From Dirofilaria immitis (Eukaryota; Nematoda; Chromadorea; Rhabditida; Onchocercidae), in NCBI GenBank assembly GCA_024305405.1, contig JAKNDB010000103.1, positions 124,001 to 188,000 on the forward strand: 64,000 bases of DNA, in the 5' to 3' direction. The position numbers and the translations under genes are program-made. This document shows, piece after piece, positions 48,342 through 62,285 of the stretch; positions within the stretch are counted from its first letter, which is position 1, and the number at the start of each line of letters is the position of its first letter. Below the pieces are notes generated by a model. It saw only the letters and a list, made by a program, of their open reading frames with translations. It ran no database searches and was not told the origin of the DNA.

Positions 48342-49927
48342 GTTACGAGAATAATTATTTTTATTCGACATGTAGAAGAAATACCATTAAACGATTTTCG
48401 CTCATTATCAGTTCAAAACGAACTGATCATTTTGAATCTTGCCAGCGTAGTATATTTTGTTTTTCTGAAGAATCTGAAGTAAATAGAAATAATACTAATA
48501 GTAAAATAGTCTAATAGTAAAAAGATCAATGCCAAATTCTTGAACATTTCCATCATTATTCATCACAAAAATTTTCATTTCAATTGCCATTTTTCTTTAT
48601 ACTGCGCCTTTCATCATTAAAGAATCGGTTAAATTCTTCTTGTTTTATTTCCAGTTTTATTTATAAGGAACTCCCTTCCGGGATCAATGCTTAATCTACG
48701 AATATATTGCAATGCATTTTTAAGTTATATCTAGTTTGCTGATATATTTGATAAAGAATAGCTGTTAATTGACCTCAAGAGACAGAGTTCTAAAAACAAG
48801 GGACATTTGAACTTTATTAATTAAATTACAAATAACAATCAATTTTTAATATTCGGTCAAATTATTGCTTTTAGATAACAGTTAGAACACATTTTTCTTA
48901 ATTCTTCTGTGGTAAATCAGAAAATCCGTCAACATGTCGTCAATTTTTTATTCAGACAATGTCGAAACTTTAGGAAATATCATGTCACGAAAGTAAAGAT
49001 TTCATACATATATATAATAAATATATAAACATATGTATGAAATATATATAAATCAAACTTTTGAAACTTTTATACTTTCTTGAAGAAACTTCATAGCTTC
49101 CTCGTAATGTCTATACATTTATTCGTGCAGTCGTTAAATATCAATCAAATTTCCAAATAAAAAAGAACTTCAAACTATATATATGTTCATTAAAACGTTT
49201 TCTATTCGGAGAAATGTTCATATTTATTTAAGTCTCATCATAGATCTATAAAAAAGTAATAATGTTATTTAGTACGTTTTTTTTTGTTTAGAATGAAAAA
49301 TTTGTCCTTCTTAGTTCTTCAGACAGAAAAACTCTATTCTTTGTCGAGAAAATTTCTGAAATGAATCTTACAGTAAACGCTCTTATGTAATAATTTCAAA
49401 AAGTGAATTTCAGATTTATTGCTTTTTCCTCATTTTATTTTTGGCAAAACAAAACTTTTCTTAGATATATTTGTAAGAATTAAAAGATGCATGATACCTC
49501 TATTATTTCGTTTAAATAGATTGCTATTTTAATAAATCTAAGACCTTACTCCCATTAAGACTTTTTAGTGCCATAAAAATAAATTGAAATATTAAAAAGT
49601 TGGTAACTATCCCTGTTAGAGATTTCCTTTTATTTCAAGGAATAGCTTCAGCTCATCTTGAAATGCGCTTACGATACCATATTGTGAAATGAAGATTCTT
49701 TGAATTCCACTCTTCAAATTCTTCCAATTACTTTGCGGTCTGCGAGACTCTGAAATTTCTTATTGAAAAAATCTGCTGAACTAGCTTATTTTTTTCATTA
49801 TCTGGAAATTACCAGTAATCATGAATAAGTGTGCGGTACACATTCACACTCAATAGACCATAAATAAATTATTGACATGCCATCATATTATTAGCAGATA
49901 TAATGATAAAATGAAGTATTCATAAGT

Positions 49928-52777
49928 AGCAATTGATATAAAAATATCTAGCCTAACTTATGAATTTTATACTTGAAAAAAAAAAGAGAAATCATATGAG
50001 AGTTTTAGAAATGATTCAGAGAAATATTTTGAAAGTGATATGAATATCTTTTCTAAACGATATTATTTTAGAAACATTTCAATTAAGAACGAATAAAGAT
50101 ATTTCTAATTGGTACAAGACGAATAATCACACAAAATTTGATAGCAATGAAGTATGATTGCTTACTATAAGCTTTCTCGAAATCATTTTTCTGCTTAATG
50201 TTTGTAGCGATTTTATTTAAGTAAATATGCAAAACACCAAATAATAAAAATTACTTATTTTCTTTGAAATATTTGCAACTTTTCAAGTTAACCCCATGCA
50301 TGCTCTGTCATGAATTACAAATACTATAATTTTAATTCAGAATAAGTCTAAATTTGACATATTAATGCATGACTAAAATTGATAAACGATATAGTAGTAT
50401 AATTTGAATTAAATCTCAAACAAGAAACTTTGATAGTAGCCAAGAGTGAAGAAAAATCTACTTAAAAGTCTAGGTTAATTGACAGTTATATTAATGAATA
50501 ATCATTGTGAATGAGCAAATAAATTGCAAAAAAAAATAAGTGAATAACAAAAGTTATGTTTCTATCATCAATCTATAAGTTGAAAAACATAATACTAAAT
50601 AATTTTCAATCAAAACTAATTAATAAATTTTTGCTAAAAATTTCTTCTCACATCTCAACAATTTCAAAAAGCATGTATTAGCGATTACCATGAACAAAAG
50701 CCTGAACAAAAATCTATTTCAACAACATTGGACTTCGGACTTTTTAGTTGAACTAAATTAGGTAGACAATTTTCCTCAATTTAGTTTGGTCACATTACAA
50801 ATTAATTGATGACTAAATTTGGCATAAATTTATCATGCAATTATTTTGATTCTACTAATCTCAACCTTAATTTGAGCTATTCTAGTAATCCTAAATCTTT
50901 GAGTTATTCTAATCTTAATTGAGCTATTCTATTTTTCCAGCAATAATTATTATACTGAATCTTATCGAAAGGCAAAAGTAACAAATCCTCATTGACTGAT
51001 AAACATTAATTAATGGTTAGATTCAATACTTCAAATTGTTAGTTTGGATTTAATCAATGATTGAACTAATGATTAGAATTAATTATGCAACTATTTTATT
51101 TCTACTTGTTACATAATAAAGATAAATTAGAAATTACAAGTAGAAAACCTATTATTAATTAATATAAAATTAAACTTAGTTCCATATTAAAGATCGAAAA
51201 ATAAAACTTAAAAAGTGAAAATTGAAAACAAATGCAAAAGAGATAGGATTCATGATCGATAAAAACAATTACAAATAGATGATATAAAATTAAGATTTTA
51301 AGAAAATAAAAACAAACTATTACTCAGTTTACCTGCTTTCATCAAAATTCCTATCATCTGCATTCAATCGAATTTTATTTCATTGATTATAAAATAATTG
51401 TGATCCACTTGATATCCCTTATATTGTTTGTTGTACAGGGACATTCTCTGTACGATATATTAATTTTAATACTACCGTATTGTTGCTCGTGAAAACATAT
51501 GCAACTTTCAATCAATTTATCTGATCAAAAATCATAGGAATCGCTTTCTTAAGTACTTTATAACGACTGATAACTCGATTTAATAACTTGTGACTGTTGT
51601 TTGTTCCCAAACACTCGTTAAGCCAACAATGATAATTATTAGAATACTATATTATTCACGGCATTTTTGCAATACGGTTACATTACATTCGGACTATCAA
51701 TGCCGAAGTATAAACAAAAACATATCTAATAACACAACCCAGTTTATTCGCTATTAAATGATTGAAGATGACATTGGAATCGTAAAACTTTAGCACTTTC
51801 CAAAGTCATATGCATTATTGATTTTTGTACTACATCCAAATCCATTATGATATTGAACAGATCTTTCGCAACTTTTCACGTTTAACATATCACTGAAAAA
51901 AAAGATATGCATTGGATACTTAATAGAAACTTTACTGATTTGATTCTGTTAACGCTGGAATCTCTGAATAAAATGAAAATTTTGACTATGTTATAAACGA
52001 TGAAGAAAATATTTTGATTCCGAGATTAAATTATTTTGAACAGAATAAGAGTAAGATAGAGATGAAAAGAAAAATGAGTAACAGTAAAAATTCAATGATT
52101 CCAATTATATCTGCTTCATAATTAATAGTTTGAATAACAATCTCGACGAATTAACTGTATCGATTCCTTAATTTGACCAATTTAATATAATTATTTATAA
52201 TCGCTGTTGTCTTTTTGTTGGTTTTGTTTGCCTATGTGAGAAATTTGTTGCAAAAGCTGTAATACAATTTTCAACTTTTCTTATAAATTAATTTTATCAT
52301 TTTAGTAGATTTATCATCAATCGATTTTCAAAAAGAAAGGTAGAAAACAGAAAGTTGCAATAATTATAAAAAGGAAGTTTGAAGAAGAGTTAAATCGATT
52401 TTTTTTTTTTTAAACTACTAAATTAATCTTTCTGAGTAAGCACACTTTGATCCTTAAATATGGAACAGTATGCTCTATCCATTTTTGGGCGATTAAGTTC
52501 GACTATAAATACGCTTATTAGGTTGGAGAAAAGCAATATATAATGTTCGATGCATCGTTATATAATCAATGGACTGATCGCTTTAATATCTTAAAGATTG
52601 TAGCGATACTGAAATCTAAATCTCAAATTTTAAATTAGATAATAATATTATGCCCATTAATAAATCAATAAGTTTTTACTTTAACATTCTTAAAAAAATT
52701 CAGAAATATTATCCTCTCTTAGAGCATTAAACGAACAAATTCCACTATGAGAATTATGTGAATTAAAGAATTGCAAA
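49928..52777 (+). repeat. Left arm of a ~6.1-kb palindrome
   Basis: About 2,850 bases whose reverse complement reappears at 53210-56062 at near identity. I checked matches at the outer edge (caattgatataaaaatatct), in the middle (tgttgctcgtgaaaacat near 51480) and at the inner edge (gaattaaagaattgcaaaa). The arm carries no coding frame over 60 codons and no recognised transposon domain. Differences seen are a C/T change near 49952 and shorter A runs at 50583 and 50974. Confidence 0.95.
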
Positions 52778-53209
52778 AATATTTTAAAATTATAAGATAT
52801 GAATTATTAAATGAAATGTTTCGTTAAATGGCAATTAGTCTTTACTACTATTTTCATCAGTGCTGATCGTATTTATTATAGTAAAAACATGCGTTATTAT
52901 AGTAAAGAAAGTTTCCTTCAAAAAAAAAAAAATTTGAGATCCGAAGAATTCATCTTGATGAAGAAAAACAAACCCCCATAGTAAGAAAACTTTTAAAATG
53001 TTTTCCATGCAAGCAAAGGAATGAAGAAAATTCTCTGCTCTCTTGCCTTTGATTCATATAATTGCAACAAATCAATCATTTAAGTAATAATTCTATGAAT
53101 TGCAATCATCGTGAGAGAAAATAAAATTTCCATGAAGACATGAGATAGTAACTAAACTGGTAAATCTCTGGAGCAAAATTATTTTGTCAAAAAATAATGA
53201 CTTATAAAA
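52778..53209. other. Spacer of the palindrome
   Basis: About 430 unique AT-rich bases separate the two arms. It contains a short direct duplication of a ttattatagtaaa unit near 52872-52906 and an A run at 52920-52932. Nothing coding is visible. Confidence 0.85.
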
Positions 53210-56062
53210 TTTTGCAATTCTTTAATTCACATAATTCTCATAGTGGAATTTGTTCGTTTAATGCTCTAAGAGAGGATAATATTTCTGAATTTTTTTAAGA
53301 ATGTTAAAGTAAAAACTTATTGATTTATTAATGGGCATAATATTATTATCTAATTTAAAATTTGAGATTTAGATTTCAGTATCGCTACAATCTTTAAGAT
53401 ATTAAAGCGATCAGTCCATTGATTATATAACGATGCATCGAACATTATATATTGCTTTTCTCCAACCTAATAAGCGTATTTATAGTCGAACTTAATCGCC
53501 CAAAAATGGATAGAGCATACTGTTCCATATTTAAGGATCAAAGTGTGCTTACTCAGAAAGATTAATTTAGTAGTTTAAAAAAAAAAAAATCGATTTAACT
53601 CTTCTTCAAACTTCCTTTTTATAATTATTGCAACTTTCTGTTTTCTACCTTTCTTTTTGAAAATCGATTGATGATAAATCTACTAAAATGATAAAATTAA
53701 TTTATAAGAAAAGTTGAAAATTGTATTACAGCTTTTGCAACAAATTTCTCACATAGGCAAACAAAACCAACAAAAAGACAACAGCGATTATAAATAATTA
53801 TATTAAATTGGTCAAATTAAGGAATCGATACAGTTAATTCGTCGAGATTGTTATTCAAACTATTAATTATGAAGCAGATATAATTGGAATCATTGAATTT
53901 TTACTGTTACTCATTTTTCTTTTCATCTCTATCTTACTCTTATTCTGTTCAAAATAATTTAATCTCGGAATCAAAATATTTTCTTCATCGTTTATAACAT
54001 AGTCAAAATTTTCATTTTATTCAGAGATTCCAGCGTTAACAGAATCAAATCAGTAAAGTTTCTATTAAGTATCCAATGCATATCTTTTTTTTCAGTGATA
54101 TGTTAAACGTGAAAAGTTGCGAAAGATCTGTTCAATATCATAATGGATTTGGATGTAGTACAAAAATCAATAATGCATATGACTTTGGAAAGTGCTAAAG
54201 TTTTACGATTCCAATGTCATCTTCAATCATTTAATAGCGAATAAACTGGGTTGTGTTATTAGATATGTTTTTGTTTATACTTCGGCATTGATAGTCCGAA
54301 TGTAATGTAACCGTATTGCAAAAATGCCGTGAATAATATAGTATTCTAATAATTATCATTGTTGGCTTAACGAGTGTTTGGGAACAAACAACAGTCACAA
54401 GTTATTAAATCGAGTTATCAGTCGTTATAAAGTACTTAAGAAAGCGATTCCTATGATTTTTGATCAGATAAATTGATTGAAAGTTGCATATGTTTTCACG
54501 AGCAACAATACGGTAGTATTAAAATTAATATATCGTACAGAGAATGTCCCTGTACAACAAACAATATAAGGGATATCAAGTGGATCACAATTATTTTATA
54601 ATCAATGAAATAAAATTCGATTGAATGCAGATGATAGGAATTTTGATGAAAGCAGGTAAACTGAGTAATAGTTTGTTTTTATTTTCTTAAAATCTTAATT
54701 TTATATCATCTATTTGTAATTGTTTTTATCGATCATGAATCCTATCTCTTTTGCATTTGTTTTCAATTTTCACTTTTTAAGTTTTATTTTTCGATCTTTA
54801 ATATGGAACTAAGTTTAATTTTATATTAATTAATAATAGGTTTTCTACTTGTAATTTCTAATTTATCTTTATTATGTAACAAGTAGAAATAAAATAGTTG
54901 CATAATTAATTCTAATCATTAGTTCAATCATTGATTAAATCCAAACTAACAATTTGAAGTATTGAATCTAACCATTAATTAATGTTTATCAGTCAATGAG
55001 GATTTGTTACTTTTTGCCTTTCGATAAGATTCAGTATAATAATTATTGCTGGAAAAATAGAATAGCTCAATTAAGATTAGAATAACTCAAAGATTTAGGA
55101 TTACTAGAATAGCTCAAATTAAGGTTGAGATTAGTAGAATCAAAATAATTGCATGATAAATTTATGCCAAATTTAGTCATCAATTAATTTGTAATGTGAC
55201 CAAACTAAATTGAGGAAAATTGTCTACCTAATTTAGTTCAACTAAAAAGTCCGAAGTCCAATGTTGTTGAAATAGATTTTTGTTCAGGCTTTTGTTCATG
55301 GTAATCGCTAATACATGCTTTTTGAAATTGTTGAGATGTGAGAAGAAATTTTTAGCAAAAATTTATTAATTAGTTTTGATTGAAAATTATTTAGTATTAT
55401 GTTTTTTCAACTTATAGATTGATGATAGAAACATAACTTTTGTTATTCACTTATTTTTTTTTGCAATTTATTTGCTCATTCACAATGATTATTCATTAAT
55501 ATAACTGTCAATTAACCTAGACTTTTAAGTAGATTTTTCTTCACTCTTGGCTACTATCAAAGTTTCTTGTTTGAGATTTAATTCAAATTATACTACTATA
55601 TCGTTTATCAATTTTAGTCATGCATTAATATGTCAAATTTAGACTTATTCTGAATTAAAATTATAGTATTTGTAATTCATGACAGAGCATGCATGGGGTT
55701 AACTTGAAAAGTTGCAAATATTTCAAAGAAAATAAGTAATTTTTATTATTTGGTGTTTTGCATATTTACTTAAATAAAATCGCTACAAACATTAAGCAGA
55801 AAAATGATTTCGAGAAAGCTTATAGTAAGCAATCATACTTCATTGCTATCAAATTTTGTGTGATTATTCGTCTTGTACCAATTAGAAATATCTTTATTCG
55901 TTCTTAATTGAAATGTTTCTAAAATAATATCGTTTAGAAAAGATATTCATATCACTTTCAAAATATTTCTCTGAATCATTTCTAAAACTCTCATATGATT
56001 TCTCTTTTTTTTTTCAAGTATAAAATTCATAAGTTAGACTAGATATTTTTATATCAATTGCT
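53210..56062 (-). repeat. Right arm of the ~6.1-kb palindrome
   Basis: Reverse complement of 49928-52777, about three bases longer. The extra bases seen lie in homopolymers (T5 at 55011 against A4, T6 at 55402 against A5). Homology stops abruptly at 56062, and no target-site duplication is visible at the outer edges. Confidence 0.95.
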
Positions 56063-59000
56063 TATATTTCTGTTTTAATCGTAATCAATAAAGATTTAAA
56101 AATACGATATCATTTTACTTTAATCTCAAAATCATAATAATTTTTTCTTTCAAAAATGAAATATGACCAGATAATAGAGAAATAAATAAATGCAAGTAAC
56201 TTTTGTAATCGATTAGAAGTATACTCGATTATATAAATTCCTATTTTATTCTTTGAAATAGACTCTTTTACCTTCTCTTATCGTTGTGGCTTACTTCTTG
56301 CTTTATCAATTTGCTGCTTTTTTCAAGATTGACATTTGATCCAACGATTATATTGTTCCTAACAATACCTTAATGGGTATAGATTCATTTTGAGTTATAA
56401 AAATAACATTTAAGAAAGTCTTCCATATACTATTACAAACATCTTGTATGTATTAATCAATAATAATTCTTATTATTTCTTTTTTTTTTGCCTATTAAAA
56501 TTAATATCTGATTTTCGATGTGTTGTTAAAAATTTCAAAAAGTGGCTGTAATTCTACCGAAGTGTTTGCTCATTGACAAATACTTGCATACTTATGCTAA
56601 TAAATGATGACTTTTGAAAATCCTGTTACAGAATACGCAAATTGTAAGGAACGCCATAACTTCATAAAATGAAGCAAGCAAGAATCTTCCATTAAATAAT
56701 CATCGAAGATACATGCTGATCTGTTTATGGTATTTGAAAGAATGTAGTCATTATGCAATGTAATCTTTATTCTCTTCAAAAAAGAAATAGTTCATATAAA
56801 AATGTGCATTATACATACATGTTTATTTGCTTTTTGCTTGCATATTTAATTTGCAAAAATTGCACTTTAAAATTGCTTAGCTTCTTGCATTCTTCTGTCA
56901 AACTATTTATCATTTTTCTGATAAACAGCTGTTGATCAAGCTTGATTTTGGGAGCTTGCAAAATCAAGATGTTGATTTTCCGCAAATTAGACTAAATTAT
57001 TCTTATTTATTATTGATTTTTCATCACTATATCTTTTTCTGAATAAACCTGGAAATGATAGTAAGATCGGAGAAAATCATAGAGAGTGTCTGCTATAAGA
57101 AAACCAAAAAATTTTTGATGATATAGTAACTATTTCCTTTATATGCACCACTTAATAATCAATTCTATTGCTAATGATAAATTATAACATCGTGCTAAGC
57201 TTATTATTCTTAATTTTTTTTTTTTTTGGCGTATCCAAATTGTAGAATTTTGCAGAATTTGAAATAATGAAGAATTTTCATCTCTATAAAAGCTTACCTA
57301 ATTTTAATTATTGGAAAATACTAATGCCAGAAGAATAAATGAATATTTCTGTCTCAAATGGATATTATTCTGATCTTCCATATTTCTGTGAAAAACTTTA
57401 TTCCGACTGTTTTCTTACATCATTTGATCCTAAAAATTTTTTTATTTCACTAGAAAAGATTAAACATTGACATGATATGAAGTAGCTATTTGTGTTACAT
57501 AAAGAAACGCATCATCATTTCCAATTTTCTCTTCCGTTTTTGAATTTACAATGATTTCTGAAGATCTATGCTAAGGAAGGAGAGTGAAAATAAATTGAAC
57601 AAAATTAGAAAAATCATCCCATCTTGCTCGATTATACTTCGAAATAAGGATATAATCATTTTGCACTTCTACAAGTGCTCGCACAACAAGCAAACAAGCC
57701 AGTATACTTCGCGTTCGTTTAGAATCGATCCTTTGCCGCTTTTTTTTGGCAATGAACAATTTTATTCGATAAATGATGATATTTCATTTATTTGAAAATA
57801 AAAATTATATTTCTTATAAAATCTTAAAATGAAATTAAGATACGTGCAGTAATGATATATTTCATTTTTTATTGAAAACATTTCATTTCAATCAGTACAT
57901 CGTTGTTGGCAAAACTTTTACCTTTTATACTTTTTATTCCTCTAACTTGATCTAATATCCCTCGTTCTTGATTAATTCTACTTGATAGTTTAGGCCTAAA
58001 GCTAAACCTTCTTCCCTTTCATTACATCCTTTCTATTTTCTCTCATTCCTTCAGCAGAAATATTTATTTTAAATTTTTTTCAATATCATCTCTTTTGTAC
58101 TTTATATTATGCACTCCAATCATCGCAACTACAGGAAACAATCATTTATGCTTGCATAATTGACATTGACAAGAGGAATTATTAGAAAAAAATATCTTTC
58201 TCCTTTATCTTTTCATTATTCAATCTCAATGTTTTCATTTTTATAAAAGAGTGCAGAAGATGGCTGAAGTAGATCCGTTCGTTGCATAATGTTAAGTAGG
58301 TATTAAAATAACGCTGTAGCTATAATTTGAAACGTTCTTTTTCTCGCCCTTCAAGAAGGACATGGAATCTGATAACTTCAATCAGTATCCTTCTTTTGTT
58401 TCTTCAATGTTTTTCGCTATCTTAATTGTCCACTGCTGATGTATCTCTTATAATTATTGCGATTAACGTGACATATTCATATCCATTATCTTTTTCCTGT
58501 CTTGCTCCTGAAAGAATTTTAGAATGAGAGTATTATTTTTCTTTTTGATGGTGCTAAAATAATGTTCTATTTGTTTAATCAGATGATTCAGTTATTCAAT
58601 TATCATCGTATATTTAAATATATATGCCAGAATTAAGTTTCTTGTTGTATTAGCATCTTTTTTGTGATTTTCCTCAAGAATTAATGCATTCCTCATTTCC
58701 ATTTTCTTCGATACTTTTTGATAAATGAAATCTGTGCAACTGTTGGGAAGAGAAGTGCTAAAAGCACCATTTTTGAATTTGGCATTATCCGTATGCCGCC
58801 TTTTTTTGCCTTGAGGAAGTTCATCGAATTTCTTTCCTAAAAAAAATAACTGAAAATGAGGGAAAGAAATAATGAATATTGCAATTTTTTCAGTAAATTT
58901 TATTTACCCTAAAACACAATACGGTAAATAATGCTTGGAATGTTTTAATTTTTAAGCCATTAACGACATCTTTTTTGTTTCAATACCATTTTTGAATGTC

Positions 59001-61641
59001 ATTAAGGTTTTAATGTTATGGTCAAGCAATTTTTCTTTTTCCTTAATTTAATTTGCAAATTTAGAAAATTTCCAGAAAAACTAGAATCTATAATGGAACA
59101 GACAACTTGTGGTGAGAAGTTGGAATTATCCAATATCAACATCCCAATAGATTCTAGAGATAGGACATTCTAATAACTATCGTTTAATTAGGCATAGTCC
59201 AAAATTATCTATTAAGAATTCATGTAACTCATTTGTAAAACAGTTACATATAATCTTAAAATATTTTAAGGCTATTTGCATCATCATATGCCTGCCATTC
59301 CCAACAAGTCATTTAAACTAAGAAAAATTATCTAAGATTTAAGCATTCATACTTCCTCAGCAAATTTATTATTCTCTTGCAAGGAATTTATATTTCATAA
59401 TGAATTTCTAAAATAATTTATAAAGTGTACTTGGAAATTCACTAATTTTTTTTTGTTAAAACTTTTAAAAAAGAAATTTATTCAAGGAATGAGATTCTTT
59501 GGAATTCATTGCAAAAATGCCTTTCTGTCTTTTTAAGCAAATAAATGTTTGTCACTCAGCATGTTAGTTTTTATTACCATCTTTTATGCTCTAAAAATAA
59601 ATTTCAAGGTATTAGCCGACCATCTGTGGATAAATCAATTTTATACGATGGACTCCTGGTTTTGATAGAGCAGGTAGATTTGAAGTTACTAATCTTAACT
59701 TGTTGTTTGAATTTGCATACAAAGATAGTTTTCATCATTTATTTTTATGAAAGATATAACAGTTATTTGTTGCGTTTATGATCAAGCAGTAATATTAAGT
59801 ATTAGAGAATCCGCGGATATCAAATGACATATCGATCGCACAAATAAAAATCCGACCCAAATGAAATAAAAGATGTAATAAGATGACTTCTTTAACCTAT
59901 TTTTCCATCTTTAATTATTTTTTTTTGTCCGAAGAAAAAGCTCAAATTCTCTTTGCACATGTAAAATTTATAGAATAAATAGCATTTTCCAAAACGACAA
60001 TAAATTTTGTCAGTCATGACGAGAATGTAATTAAGCAAAAAAATTTATTTCATAAACGATGGATGGAATGAAGAATTTTTTCCTTTCTTCTCGGTTTAAA
60101 TTTAAAATGAATTGCTTGCTTAAAAAAGAAAAGTAAATTGATTATCATTAACGAGTAGTTCAAATGTCCAGCAAACAATTGCTTGGAAAAAAGCTTTATT
60201 TTTGAAAAAGTAACCTTCTGAGGTGATATCAACATCAATAAGTTCGCTACTGCACTTGCTGCTTTGAGAACAGAACCATTTTTTTCCTCGCTCCTTTTTG
60301 ACAACAAATAAAAAAATTTCAGTGCTTTTGCATAGACAGCAATATTGTTTGTTAAAATTGCTCTTTCAGGTTCTGAGCATCGTTTCCTTTTGATTATTAA
60401 ACTATTTCTGAGCAGCAAAATGAATTCAATTTCCACTTTTTCAATTCCAATGAATTGTTACATGATTTAATATCCTCATTACTACTATCGTATTAATAAT
60501 ATTTGACCTACTACATTACTATTATTGTAATCATTTTTATTATTGTCATCATCATGATTATGATAAGTATTATCTATGAATACTCCTTTATCATTGTAGC
60601 ATTATTAATAGTATTTCTGTCATATAAAATAAATAATTTGCTTCATTCAAAAGATTTCAGATATTTGATTTCTTCTCTTTTGTTTTTCAATGCATATCAA
60701 AAAAGAGAGCAATTCTTCCAATCTAAAATCTTGAGAATTTCAGTTATCGATATTAATGAGAGATGATTGATAGATACTAGCTTGTTATTACATTTGCAAT
60801 TAAGTGCTTGTAGGAACGTCAATGTGAATGGTTAAGTCAAGGACGTGTACGTACGTAAGATTAATAATCGCTCTGCATTTCTCTAACTTTTCCGAAAAAG
60901 AAATCACTGCTCTGTTTCACCATACGTACATCAATCTTGCAAATTTTTTATCAGTGGATGTCGGTGTGAAAGGATTCGCATGACCAAACACCGGACAGAT
61001 GTAGGAACAGGCAGACGGACATTTCAATTTATTTGAATGTATGTATCGTTAGAGAGATAACAGTTACAGACAGCATTCATAGCTTCTGTTTCTCACCACA
61101 TTTCATCATCATAAATTGATGTTGTTTTAGTAGTGGATGTGTGAGAACTTTTCTGCTTAAGGTATTGTTCTGATACTGAAATCGAGCGTTATGGCGTAGC
61201 AGCCCATCAGAATTTCCAAACCATTGCTAATTTTTCCGTTAAGATATTATAGTTATAAATCGTTTACATAGGAAGGAATAATTAATCAAACTAAACGATT
61301 CTGAAATTTAGTTTTTATTGATGCCATAATTAACTTCTAATAATTGTTTCGATGAATTTTTGTGAGGCCAATTTGACAGATGTTTCATATTATTGGCTTC
61401 ATAATCTCTAGCCGCTTGGCTCTTTTTCCAGAAGCTAAGAGTCGATTTAGACTGACAAAAAGAAAGAGAGGAGACAGGTTATTATTATCATTGCGAGCAA
61501 TTTATTCTTACACATCTTGAAATGCCAAATTTAAGCTTTCCTTGTTCATCTTCCTCCCATAGGATTTATAATAATCGTAAGCTGAATGATAACAAAATAT
61601 GCTATGCTATAAGCAATTGACCAACCGACAAACTGTAGGTG

Positions 61642-61688
61642 TGTACGTACGTATGTATGTATGTATGTATGTATGTATGTATGTATAT
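61642..61688. repeat. (GTAT)n microsatellite
   Basis: About ten GTAT units following two GTAC units, ending in TATATGCATGTATG. Confidence 0.95.
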
Positions 61689-62039
61689 GCATGTATGACG
61701 TATATCAGCATTTCTTCATCGTTTTATTATTATTATAGACGGTGGTAACTTTATCCACTCCTTTTCTATTCAATAATTTTCATAGATGGATGAGAATAGT
61801 ATTTTTCACTTACGTTTCACGTTACGCTTACTTTTCTCATCTTTGCTTTTTATTGCGTAAATAAGAAAATCACATAGTTTAGATGAAATATTTAGCTAAG
61901 TAGTTGTTCTGCTGACGAAGATTTCAAATATTTATATTGCATAATGATAAATGATAAGCACTCAATATCCCATTCTGCTAAACTTATTATCAACAGATAA
62001 ACACACACATATATGATAAATGCATAGTTCATCTAGAAG

Positions 62040-62285
62040 GCATACACATACACGTACACGAATATGTGCTAGAATCGACAGACACAGACACACATATAAC
62101 TAACATACACACCCACATACATGAATGTAAACACAGCAGGAAGGGAAGCAGTTGGCATGGCTGGCAGGCACACGCTATCGATACACATACATACACCACT
62201 TTTGCTGTTTATCGTCGCTGCTGATAAGGATGAGTGTGTATGTGAGTAGGTGTAAGAGTGTTTATGTATGTGCGTGGGTGAAATG
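62040..62285. repeat. CA-rich tract followed by GT-rich tract
   Basis: Imperfect ACACAT/CATACA units (62040-62200) are followed, after about 30 bases, by GTGTATGTGAG-type units (62230-62285). Complementary repeats in opposite orientation could pair in a transcript. The antisense frame THTHIHKHSYTYSHTHS is repeat translation. Confidence 0.8.

Larger units (their letters stand above)
40705..49927. other. Gene desert between mec-8 and the palindrome
   Basis: More than 9 kb with no frame that matches a family and no tRNA, rRNA or transposase. The longest frame (41377-41805, minus, 142 codons) is Lys/Ile/Leu-biased low-complexity translation of AT-rich DNA. Microsatellites occur at 44795-44938 and 48297-48341. 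Confidence 0.5.

Noticed and set aside
60503..60766. Plus-strand hydrophobic frame (IIVIIFIIVIIM)
   Set aside because: Translation of ATT/ATC-rich simple sequence; no real protein features.
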